A stretch of 12,252 nt of DNA, from the NCBI GenBank assembly GCA_965230425.1, contig CBDDKW010000009.1, positions 1 through 12,252 of the forward strand, read 5' to 3'. Shown here piece after piece: positions 6,618-12,252 of the stretch. The translations under genes were made by a program, and so were the position numbers. The DNA is from CBDDKW01 sp965230425 (GTDB lineage Bacteria; Pseudomonadota; Gammaproteobacteria; UBA1113). Within the stretch, counting starts at the first letter, position 1, and every line of letters starts with the position of its first letter. The notes under the pieces are model-generated. The model saw only the letters and a list, made by a program, of their open reading frames with translations. It made no database searches and was not told the DNA's origin.

Positions 6618-6621
6618 GAGG
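6618..6621 (+). promoter_or_regulatory. Ribosome binding site that sets the pilT start
   Basis: GAGG lies 5 bases before the ATG at 6627. It picks this ATG over the upstream in-frame ATG at 6567, which would add 20 residues unlike any PilT. It occupies most of the 10 bases between the divergent yggS and pilT start codons. Confidence 0.6.
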
Positions 6622-6626
6622 CTAAT

Positions 6627-7664
6627 ATGGATATTACAGAGTTACTAGCATTTAGTGTAAAGAATAAATCATCAGATCTCCATCTCTCTGCAGGACTACC
6701 CCCACTTATTCGGGTTGACGGAGATTTACGCAAGGTTAACTTGCCCGAATTAAATGCGAAACAAGTGGAGTCTTTATTATATGAAATTATGAGTGATACA
6801 CAGCGCAAGGATTTTGAAGAGTTTTTAGAAACAGACTTTTCCTTTGAAGTGCCGAATCTTGCTCGCTTTCGAGTCAATGTTTTTAATCAAGATCGTGGTC
6901 CAGCGGGTGTATTTCGTACTATTCCCTCTCGTATTGCAAGCTTAGAGGAATTAAAATTACCTGATATTTTTAAGTCAGTAGCAGATAAGCGTAATGGATT
7001 AGTCTTAGTGACGGGGCCCACTGGCTCTGGCAAAAGTACCACGCTAGCGGCAATGTTAGATTATATTAATAATTTACGTCATGACCATGTGATTACTATT
7101 GAAGATCCGATCGAGTTTTTACATAAAAGTAATAAGTGCCTAATCAATCAGCGTGAAGTGCATCACCATACCTTAGGCTTTAGTAATGCCTTACGATCTG
7201 CCTTGCGTGAGGATCCTGATATTATTCTCGTCGGTGAAATGCGAGATATGGAGACAATTCAATTAGCACTCACTGCAGCCGAAACAGGGCACTTAGTGTT
7301 CGCAACCTTGCATACCAATTCTGCGGCTAAAACTATCAACCGGATCATCGACGTATTTCCAGCCGGTGAGAAGGAAATGATACGTTCCATGTTATCTGAA
7401 TCGCTACAAGCGGTCATTTCTCAAGCCTTACTAAAACGTAATGGCGGTGGTCGAGTAGCAGCATTAGAGATCATGTTATGTAATGCAGCGATTCGTAATC
7501 TGATCCGTGAAGATAAAGTGGCACAAATGTATTCGGTGATGCAAACAGGTCAGGCTAGTGGTATGAGAACCTTAGATCAGCATTTGCAAGAATTATTAAG
7601 TAAAAATACCATTACTCGCGACACTGCAAGAGAATACGCGACGAATAAAGATACCTTTAAGTAA
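6627..7664 (+). CDS. pilT: Type IV pilus retraction ATPase PilT
   Basis: PilT is the hexameric cytoplasmic ATPase that depolymerises type IV pili, driving twitching motility and often DNA uptake. The 345-residue protein starts MDITELLAF and has the canonical order: N-terminal PAS-like region with SSDLHLSAG, Walker A GPTGSGKST (130-138), Asp box ITIEDPIEF (157-165), Walker B DIILVGEMRD (198-207), His box TGHLVFATLHT (220-230), and the PilT-specific AIRNLIRE motif at 288-295, needed for retraction. The AIRNLIRE motif separates it from PilB. PilU is less likely, given the length and this motif. Adjacency to yggS, divergently oriented, is the usual gammaproteobacterial arrangement. No companion pilU follows, as the next gene converges on it. 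Confidence 0.96.
   Translation: MDITELLAFSVKNKSSDLHLSAGLPPLIRVDGDLRKVNLPELNAKQVESLLYEIMSDTQRKDFEEFLETDFSFEVPNLARFRVNVFNQDRGPAGVFRTIPSRIASLEELKLPDIFKSVADKRNGLVLVTGPTGSGKSTTLAAMLDYINNLRHDHVITIEDPIEFLHKSNKCLINQREVHHHTLGFSNALRSALREDPDIILVGEMRDMETIQLALTAAETGHLVFATLHTNSAAKTINRIIDVFPAGEKEMIRSMLSESLQAVISQALLKRNGGGRVAALEIMLCNAAIRNLIREDKVAQMYSVMQTGQASGMRTLDQHLQELLSKNTITRDTAREYATNKDTFK
6633..6661 (-). promoter_or_regulatory. Candidate yggS operon promoter inside pilT
   Basis: On the minus strand, TTTACA (-35, at 6661-6656) and TGTAAT (-10, at 6638-6633) are separated by 17 bases, each one mismatch from consensus. Transcription would start near 6626, leaving a leader of about 10 bases before the yggS ATG and no room for a normal Shine-Dalgarno. 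The site lies within pilT codons 3-12. It is a prediction from consensus matching only. Confidence 0.45.
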
Positions 7665-7681
7665 TTATTCGTAGTTAGATC

Positions 7682-7699
7682 TCGCGGCTTGCGCCGCGA
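7682..7699. terminator. GC-rich hairpin between convergent pilT and pckA
   Basis: TCGCGGC (7682-7688) pairs perfectly with GCCGCGA (7693-7699) around a TTGC loop, a strong 7-bp stem in an otherwise AT-rich gap. It sits 17 bases after the pilT stop and 23 bases from the pckA stop, where a shared bidirectional terminator is expected. There is no real T-run on either side, so it is not a classical intrinsic terminator; a transcript-end stabilising hairpin is an alternative. Confidence 0.5.
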
Positions 7700-7722
7700 A
7701 ATTATCAAGTGATTGTTTATAT

Positions 7723-9285
7723 TTAGTTAGGTCCAGCGTTAACGATACTGTCTGCTACGTCAAATTTCTTGAAATTCTCTTTGAAAAGATCTACTAGCAT
7801 CTGTAATTGTGCATCATACGCTGCAGAGTCTTTCCATGTATTACGAGGATTTAGGACTTGACTATCAACCTCGGCAATCTGTTTAGGAATTCGTAAATTA
7901 AAGCCAGGCAGCACTTCAGTCTCGGCATTGAGCAATTCACCACTTAATACTGCATTGATGACAGCGCGCGTGGTGGGGATACTAAAGCGTTGGCCTTTAC
8001 CATACGCACCACCAGTCCAGCCTGTGTTAACGAGATAGACTTGGGCGCCAGTTTCTTCAATACGCTTAATTAATAGATCCGCATATTCGGCTGCAGGGCG
8101 AGGGAAGAATGGTGCACCAAAACAGGTACTGAAGGTAGATTTGATGGCTTCAGTTTGGCCAACTTCTGTGCTACCTACTAATGCAGTGTAACCACTTAAG
8201 AAATGGTATGCTGCTTGTTCTTTGCTGAGTAAGGAAACGGGCGGTAAAATACCATACAGGTCACAGGTTAAAAATACCACGGCATTGGGGTGGCCTGCGG
8301 CATTGTCTTCAACCCGTAAGGGAATGTGCTCACGTGGATAAGCTGCGCGGGTATTCAAAGTTAAGCTGCCATCTGTGTAATCGGGTTGCTTAGTTTCTGG
8401 ATCTAATACAACATTTTCCATAATGGCGCCGTGGCAAATAGCATCCCAAATCACCGGCTCGCGTTCTTTTGAGAGATCGATACATTTAGCGTAACAGCCA
8501 CCTTCAAAATTAAAGACGCCAGTAGGACTCCAGCCATGTTCATCGTCACCAATTAGAAAACGATTAGGATCAGCGGATAGTGTGGTTTTGCCTGTGCCAG
8601 ATAAACCAAAGAACAATGCTACATCGCCTTGCTTACCTACATTGGCAGAGCAATGCATGGGTAAAACGTCATGCGTAGGTAAAATATAATTAAGTGAAGA
8701 GAACATGGCTTTTTTCATTTCACCGGCATAGTGTGTGCCCACAGCAAGCACTTTCTTCTCGGTGAAATTTAGCATAACAGCCGCTTCACTATGCGTGCCA
8801 TCTTGAGCAGGGTCCGCATGAAAATTAGGTGCACACATGAGCGTCCACTCTTCTTTGTTTGCAGGGTTATGGCCAGCATCGCCGGGGCGAATGAATAAGT
8901 TACGTACGAATAAGCTATGCCATGCTTGTTCTGTGATAACAGTGACAGGTAAGTAATGTTGCTTATCTGCACCTACAGATAAGTTACTGATGAAATGTTC
9001 TTTATCTTGGAGGTAAGCTTCTACCTTTGACCATAAGTGAGAAAATTTCTCTTCAGCGATGGGTTTATTTACTGTGCCCCAGGCAACCGTATTATGAGTG
9101 AGTGCATCATCAACAATAAATCTATCGTTGGGGGAGCGGCCTGTTCTGCTACCAGTGGCAGTGGTAAAAGCTTGATTGGCACTGAGCTCACCTTCGCCCC
9201 GAGCAAGGGCTAATGCGATTAATTCATCTGTAGATAAATTGGTATGTATTGCGGGTAATGTCATGGCGGTATTGTCTTGTTGCAT
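7723..9285 (-). CDS. pckA: Phosphoenolpyruvate carboxykinase (ATP)
   Basis: PckA converts oxaloacetate and ATP to phosphoenolpyruvate, ADP and CO2, the entry step of gluconeogenesis, which suits an organism feeding on amino acids. The 520-residue protein has the ATP-type signatures: RTGRSP (47-52) for oxaloacetate binding, YAGEMKK (186-192) with the metal-binding Lys, the P-loop GLSGTGKTTLS (227-237) that identifies the ATP-dependent class, and GDDEHGW (246-252) with the metal-binding Asp. The length agrees with E. coli PckA (540). GGAG lies 11 bases before the chosen ATG; the alternative ATG at residue 8 has no Shine-Dalgarno. It is probably transcribed alone from the promoter at 9329-9358. 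Confidence 0.97.
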   Translation of the reverse strand: MQQDNTAMTLPAIHTNLSTDELIALALARGEGELSANQAFTTATGSRTGRSPNDRFIVDDALTHNTVAWGTVNKPIAEEKFSHLWSKVEAYLQDKEHFISNLSVGADKQHYLPVTVITEQAWHSLFVRNLFIRPGDAGHNPANKEEWTLMCAPNFHADPAQDGTHSEAAVMLNFTEKKVLAVGTHYAGEMKKAMFSSLNYILPTHDVLPMHCSANVGKQGDVALFFGLSGTGKTTLSADPNRFLIGDDEHGWSPTGVFNFEGGCYAKCIDLSKEREPVIWDAICHGAIMENVVLDPETKQPDYTDGSLTLNTRAAYPREHIPLRVEDNAAGHPNAVVFLTCDLYGILPPVSLLSKEQAAYHFLSGYTALVGSTEVGQTEAIKSTFSTCFGAPFFPRPAAEYADLLIKRIEETGAQVYLVNTGWTGGAYGKGQRFSIPTTRAVINAVLSGELLNAETEVLPGFNLRIPKQIAEVDSQVLNPRNTWKDSAAYDAQLQMLVDLFKENFKKFDVADSIVNAGPN

Positions 9286-9328
9286 GTTTGGTTAGTCTCC
9301 GACCGTAGTGTAGGCGAATAAGCGCCGC

Positions 9329-9358
9329 ATTGTACATGATAAATCACCGATCTGTTAA
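9329..9358 (-). promoter_or_regulatory. Probable pckA promoter
   Basis: On the minus strand TTAACA (9358-9353) and TACAAT (9334-9329) are 18 bases apart and close to the sigma-70 consensus. Transcription would start near 9322, giving a leader of about 37 bases that includes the GGAG before the pckA ATG. The match is by consensus only. Confidence 0.5.
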
Positions 9359-9482
9359 TAAAATTGATGTTTTTGGTCGAAATTTTTGCTTTTAAAATGG
9401 CTCAGGCTTGTATCGGTGGCTTAATCGGCTGACTAGTGACGACAATCGTACTTAAAAATCCAAACTCTATGATAAAAATTAG

Positions 9483-9516
9483 CAAGCTACTGGGTCCCGT
9501 GATCAAGCTGCTGGGT
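9483..9516 (+). repeat. 13-base direct repeat, period 21
   Basis: CAAGCTACTGGGT (9483-9495) and CAAGCTGCTGGGT (9504-9516) differ at one base and are spaced 21 bases apart, two helical turns or seven codons. They could be a paired protein-binding site or a repeated KLLG unit in the small reading frame 9469-9564. Confidence 0.6.
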
Positions 9517-9616
9517 AGAAAAACTTATTATTATTCAATGGATTATCTTTTTGAGTGCGATTAACATGGCTAATTAGTTAGTGTGCACTGCTAGGGAGAG
9601 CTAATGTAATCGTGAG

Positions 9617-10468
9617 TTACTGTTTAAATAGAGCTTCAACATCTACCTTGTCGAACTCATAATGCTTATTACAGAATTCGCAATTAACGCTGATGGTCTT
9701 ATGAGTTTTGAGTAAGTCATTTGCTTCAATTTCACCCATGGTAATGATAGCTTGTTCCATTTTCCCAAGGCTGCATTTGCAGCGAAAGCATACAGGTGTA
9801 GGGTTGAATAAACGGATATCTTCTTCGTGGAAGAGGCGATGCAGAATAGCTTCATTGCTTAATGTGAGTAATTCTTCTGCTTTTAAGGTATTTGCCAGGT
9901 GATAAACATGCTCCCAGTAGTTTTCCTCCACATTGTCATCCTCAGGCATTTGTTGTAACAGTAAACCAGCCGCATGATGTTCGTCGGCGAAAAGCCAGAT
10001 TTTTGTGGCTAATTGTTCCGATTGTGCAAAATAATGTTGTAAACTAGTGGCTAAGTCGCCGTGGCTGATGTCAACCACGCCCTGGTAGCGCTGCTCTGAT
10101 TTGTGATCAGGAATGAGGGTAATCGCCAATTGGCCAGAGCCTAGGGGATTGTCCATATTTTCTAGGTCACTGTCTGCTTGCCATTTAGCAAGTCCTCGCA
10201 AATGTAACTCATGTGTACATTGAGCGACCAAATAGTCAATCGGACCATTGCCTTGAGTCTGTAAAATCAACGAACCTTCGAATTTAAGATTACTGCTAAG
10301 TAAACTACTAGCACAAAGCGCCTTACCCAATAGATATTTTATGGCGATTGGGTAGGGATGATGTTCGAGTATTGCGTTATAACTGGCGCGCAAATGCACG
10401 ATCTGGCCGCGAATGCCTTTATCTTCAAATAGGAATCGTTGCAGTGTATCATGTGGCGCTGTTGTCAT
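9617..10468 (-). CDS. hslO: Hsp33 redox-regulated chaperone
   Basis: Hsp33 is a cytoplasmic holdase chaperone switched on by oxidative unfolding, when a zinc-binding four-cysteine cluster forms disulfides. With the start at 10468 the protein has 283 residues (E. coli 292). It starts MTTAPHDTLQRFLFED, aligning with the E. coli MPQHDQLHRYLFE region. The N-terminal domain shows the family RYQGVV segment and EELLTLSNEAILHRLFHEED precedes the switch. The zinc motif is complete: CKC (C230, C232) and CEFC (C263, C266), plus a nearby extra C227. An open frame continues 23 codons upstream to 10537, but those hydrophobic residues do not resemble Hsp33. No Shine-Dalgarno precedes the chosen ATG. A TATAAT at 10481-10476 lies just upstream, so the transcript could be nearly leaderless. 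Confidence 0.94.
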   Translation of the reverse strand: MTTAPHDTLQRFLFEDKGIRGQIVHLRASYNAILEHHPYPIAIKYLLGKALCASSLLSSNLKFEGSLILQTQGNGPIDYLVAQCTHELHLRGLAKWQADSDLENMDNPLGSGQLAITLIPDHKSEQRYQGVVDISHGDLATSLQHYFAQSEQLATKIWLFADEHHAAGLLLQQMPEDDNVEENYWEHVYHLANTLKAEELLTLSNEAILHRLFHEEDIRLFNPTPVCFRCKCSLGKMEQAIITMGEIEANDLLKTHKTISVNCEFCNKHYEFDKVDVEALFKQ

Positions 10469-10475
10469 GGTGCGA

Positions 10476-10481
10476 ATTATA
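10476..10481 (-). promoter_or_regulatory. Possible hslO -10 box close to the start codon
   Basis: A perfect TATAAT on the minus strand ends 7 bases before the hslO ATG; a weak TAGATT lies 16 bases upstream as a -35 candidate. If used, the mRNA would begin at or within a base or two of the ATG. The -35 match is poor, so this may be chance. Confidence 0.3.
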
Positions 10482-10582
10482 GCCATCTGGGATATAAAAT
10501 CTAGCCATGAAACGAGTATTGTATTAACAGTAAACACTATTTGTAGGATTCGACTACACTATAGATTATGCAAGAAGAAGCA

Positions 10583-11137
10583 ATGCAACTACAAAACCAC
10601 TTTTTGATTGCCATGCCTGGGCTGAAGGACTTTAATTTCAGTAAAGCGGTAATCTATGTCTGTGCACATAACGATGAAGGTGCGATGGGCATAGTGATTA
10701 ATCATCCCATCGTGGAGATCCATTTACGCGAAGTGCTAGAGCAAATGAATATCACGGTAGAGAATCCTAAAATAGACCATTGGCCGGTGTTACTCGGTGG
10801 GCCCATTCAACCTGAAAGGGGTTTTATCGTGCATCCTTTGCAATCGGAATGGCAGTCTACCTTAGTGACTAGCGATCATATTGGAGTGACTTCTTCACAA
10901 GATATTTTACGTGCAATGGCTCAAGGCCAGGGGCCGGCAGAAGCCAATGTGATTTTAGGTTATTCTGGCTGGGGAGCTGGTCAGCTCGAAAAAGAAGTAC
11001 AAGATAATCTATGGTTAACATCACCTGTTGACGAACAGATCCTGTTTAAAACACCCTTTGAAGATCGCTGGCAAAAGGCCGTAGCCAGTTTAGGCATTGA
11101 TGTTAATAGCCTCTCAGGTGACATAGGCCATGCCTGA
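10583..11137 (+). CDS. yqgE: YqgE/AlgH family protein
   Basis: This 184-residue protein is a member of the YqgE/AlgH (DUF179) family, cytoplasmic proteins of uncertain function; AlgH was named for an effect on alginate regulation in Pseudomonas. The family features are clear: MQLQNHFLIAMPGL at the N-terminus, YVCAHNDEGAMGIVIN, the LLGGPIQPERGFIVH segment, the LGYSGWGAGQLEKE segment, LFKTPFEDRW, and the terminal GHA. The start at 10583 matches E. coli YqgE (MNLQHHFLIAMPAL) and is preceded by purine-rich AAGAAGAAG. An in-frame ATG at 10568 would add five residues and is less likely. Its last 8 bases overlap ruvX, the usual gammaproteobacterial pairing. It diverges from hslO across a 114-base gap; no strong promoter was identified there. 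Confidence 0.93.
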   Translation: MQLQNHFLIAMPGLKDFNFSKAVIYVCAHNDEGAMGIVINHPIVEIHLREVLEQMNITVENPKIDHWPVLLGGPIQPERGFIVHPLQSEWQSTLVTSDHIGVTSSQDILRAMAQGQGPAEANVILGYSGWGAGQLEKEVQDNLWLTSPVDEQILFKTPFEDRWQKAVASLGIDVNSLSGDIGHA

Positions 11138-11615
11138 GTTAGGTATAACAACTACCTTTGATACACATCCTAATGCAATTCCGGAGGGTAAAATTCTGGC
11201 ATTTGATTATGGTTTGAAACGCATTGGTATTGCAGTTGGGCAGGGGCTTACCTGTTCAGCAACCCCGGTGACAACCTTGGATGCTAAGCAAGGTGAGCCA
11301 GATTGGTCGCAAGTGGTCGAGTTATTAAAACAGTGGCGGCCTGTGGCTTGCGTTGTTGGGATCCCTTTCAATATGGATGGTTCAGAGTCAGAGATGACTC
11401 AGCGGGTGTATAATTTTGTCAAAGCCTTACGTAGTCACTATAATCGCCCTATATACGGTATGGATGAGCGTTTAAGCTCCTATGCTGCTGAACAAATGAT
11501 GATCCAAGAGGATCATAAATCTATTCGTGACAAAAAGAAGATTGATAGCATGGCGGCAAAGATTATACTGGAAAGTTGGTTACATGAGTTCAAGGACGGT
11601 CCACATCATGAATGA
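11130..11615 (+). CDS. ruvX: RuvX/YqgF putative pre-16S rRNA nuclease / Holliday junction resolvase
   Basis: YqgF is an essential RNase H-fold nuclease that in E. coli acts in maturation of the 16S rRNA 5' end; a Holliday-junction resolving role has also been proposed for homologues. The 161-residue protein has the acidic triad in place: D26 in FDYGLKRIGIAVG, E113 in MDERLSS, and D139 in DSMAAKIILE, with VVGIPFNMDGSE (75-86) between. The N-terminus is about 20 residues longer than in E. coli, but no other in-frame ATG comes before the catalytic Asp, and AGGTGA precedes the ATG within yqgE. It overlaps yqgE by 8 bases and pyrR by 8 bases, so coupled translation is likely. Confidence 0.94.
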   Translation: MPELGITTTFDTHPNAIPEGKILAFDYGLKRIGIAVGQGLTCSATPVTTLDAKQGEPDWSQVVELLKQWRPVACVVGIPFNMDGSESEMTQRVYNFVKALRSHYNRPIYGMDERLSSYAAEQMMIQEDHKSIRDKKKIDSMAAKIILESWLHEFKDGPHHE

Positions 11616-12117
11616 GATGATTGACGCTGAAATATTAGTGAATGATGCAGCAAAGCAGTTACAGCAGTTATGTGAAGCCAAACAGATTATTGATCCCATT
11701 ATTGTTGGGATCCGTACCGGCGGTGAGTGGGTCGCTGAACGGTTCCGTCAGTGTTTAAAATTAGCAGAGCCCTTGGGTGTGCTAGATATTTCATTTTATC
11801 GTGATGATTTTACTAAGATTGGTTTGCATCCTCAGGTTAAGCCCTCATGTATCGAGCAAAACATCAATGGTCGGCATATTATATTAGTGGATGATGTACT
11901 ACAAACTGGCCGTACTATTCGTGCGGCATTAAATGAATTGTTTGATTATGGTCGACCAGCCTCAGTGACCTTGGTCTGTTTATTAGAGTTAAATGGGCAG
12001 GAATTACCGATTCGAGCAGATGTGGTAGCGAAACATATAACACTTAAACCTGATCAGTGGGTAAAATTATTAGGGCCACAGGTATTAGAGTTTAAAGTAT
12101 TTTCAAAGGCAGAATAA
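11608..12117 (+). CDS. pyrR: PyrR bifunctional pyr regulator / uracil phosphoribosyltransferase family
   Basis: This 169-residue protein has the type I phosphoribosyltransferase fold of PyrR: IIVGIRTGGEWVAERF near 31-46, FYRDDFTKIG (63-72), the PRPP-binding loop ILVDDVLQTGRTIRAAL (92-108), and a conserved ADVVAKHI segment near the C-terminus. In Bacillus PyrR is an mRNA-binding attenuation regulator of pyr genes with weak uracil phosphoribosyltransferase activity. In gammaproteobacteria such as Pseudomonas it precedes pyrB, as here, but its regulatory mechanism is less clear. I see no attenuator hairpin in the 16 bases between pyrR and pyrB. The frame extends 27 codons upstream inside ruvX, but the start at 11608 gives the normal family length and overlaps the ruvX stop by 8 bases. 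Confidence 0.94.
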   Translation: MNEMIDAEILVNDAAKQLQQLCEAKQIIDPIIVGIRTGGEWVAERFRQCLKLAEPLGVLDISFYRDDFTKIGLHPQVKPSCIEQNINGRHIILVDDVLQTGRTIRAALNELFDYGRPASVTLVCLLELNGQELPIRADVVAKHITLKPDQWVKLLGPQVLEFKVFSKAE

Positions 12118-12133
12118 AGGGTACCTGTAATCT

Positions 12134-12252
12134 ATGCAGAAAAATATTCAATTAAATAAACAGGGGCATCTAAAGCATTTTCTAACGATTGAAGGTCTAC
12201 CTCGGCATCTTCTGCTTGATATTCTGCAAACGGCTCAGTCTTTTGTCAGTGT
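12134..12252 (+). CDS. pyrB: Aspartate carbamoyltransferase catalytic subunit, 5' end only
   Basis: PyrB makes N-carbamoyl-L-aspartate from carbamoyl phosphate and aspartate, the committed step of pyrimidine synthesis. Only 39 complete codons are present before the window ends. The N-terminus, with LNKQGHLKHFLTIEGLPRHL followed by LLDILQTAQSF, resembles the start of pseudomonad-type PyrB, which opens with a similar QLN-x-x-G-x-LRHF-x-x-x-x-GLPRE pattern. AAAGGG overlaps the pyrR stop and ends 12 bases before the ATG, a long spacing. Position right after pyrR supports the call. The active-site residues lie outside the window and cannot be checked. Confidence 0.85.
   Translation, partial: MQKNIQLNKQGHLKHFLTIEGLPRHLLLDILQTAQSFVS

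Larger units (their letters stand above)
9286..9616. other. 331-base intergenic region between pckA and hslO
   Basis: The region holds the pckA promoter near its left end. It also carries the direct repeat CAAGCTACTGGGT / CAAGCTGCTGGGT (9483-9495 and 9504-9516), within a 31-codon plus-strand frame of doubtful status (9469-9564). I see no convincing terminator for hslO, no tRNA and no recognisable gene remnant. Confidence 0.6.

Noticed and set aside
6617..6877. 87-codon upstream extension of yggS
   Set aside because: It lies fully antisense to the start of pilT, is unlike any YggS N-terminus, and the start at 6616 or 6613 gives the normal family length. It was also considered as an independent antisense frame, but nothing supports this.
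8769..8972. Minus-strand frame inside pckA
   Set aside because: It is a shifted-frame shadow of pckA with no own start signals.
10469..10537. 23-codon upstream extension of hslO
   Set aside because: The hydrophobic N-terminus could suggest a signal peptide, but Hsp33 is cytoplasmic and the alignment with E. coli begins at the ATG at 10468.
10534..10562. ACACTAT direct repeat and TGTAG/CTACA inverted repeat in the hslO-yqgE gap
   Set aside because: The units are only 5 to 7 bases in an AT-rich region and fit no known operator; chance is the simpler explanation.
1..12252. tRNA, rRNA, CRISPR array or riboswitch
   Set aside because: Reading both strands of all gaps showed no cloverleaf with TTCAA-type arm, no regularly spaced repeats and no recognisable riboswitch core. 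Coding density leaves little room for one.

Overview
The window looks like a chromosomal segment of an AT-rich gammaproteobacterium, plausibly of the Legionellales/Coxiellaceae type. That placement is an inference. It rests on AT-rich codon use, on the gammaproteobacterial neighbourhoods pilT/yggS-proC-yggT and yqgE-ruvX-pyrR-pyrB, and on an Rpn-family nuclease gene of a kind common in host-associated gammaproteobacteria. No rRNA, tRNA, CRISPR array or insertion sequence was recognised.

Left part (1-2266): an accessory segment. A leftward gene for an unrecognised membrane protein runs off the left edge. Diverging from it, behind an AT-rich region with a strong promoter-like sequence, is an Rpn-family PD-(D/E)XK nuclease gene (1017-2000). 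Its last 53 codons have their own near-perfect Shine-Dalgarno and ATG, as expected for the intragenic antitoxin RpnS described for this family. After the stop codon, in the same frame, lies a second free-standing copy of that C-terminal module (2007-2177, 56 codons, 31 of 49 aligned residues identical). This nuclease with a nested antitoxin and an orphan second antitoxin-like module is the most interesting object in the window.

Middle part (2267-7664): a leftward housekeeping cluster, yggS-proC-yggT-(PEP-synthase-like gene), with gaps of 6, 9 and 6 bases, so very probably one operon. The last gene encodes an unusual protein: it keeps the N-terminal nucleotide-binding region and middle region of the PEP synthase/rifampin phosphotransferase family, has lost two conserved ATP-site residues, and ends where the phosphohistidine domain should begin. 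The twitching-motility ATPase gene pilT diverges from yggS, with only 10 bases between the start codons.

Right part (7665-12252): pckA (ATP-dependent PEP carboxykinase) and hslO (redox chaperone Hsp33) run leftward. yqgE (algH), ruvX, pyrR and the beginning of pyrB run rightward, with overlapping or nearly touching ends, forming a second operon that leads into pyrimidine synthesis. A GC-rich hairpin lies between the converging pilT and pckA genes. The 331-base gap between pckA and hslO holds a good pckA promoter, a 13-base direct repeat and a doubtful 31-codon reading frame, and no recognised gene.
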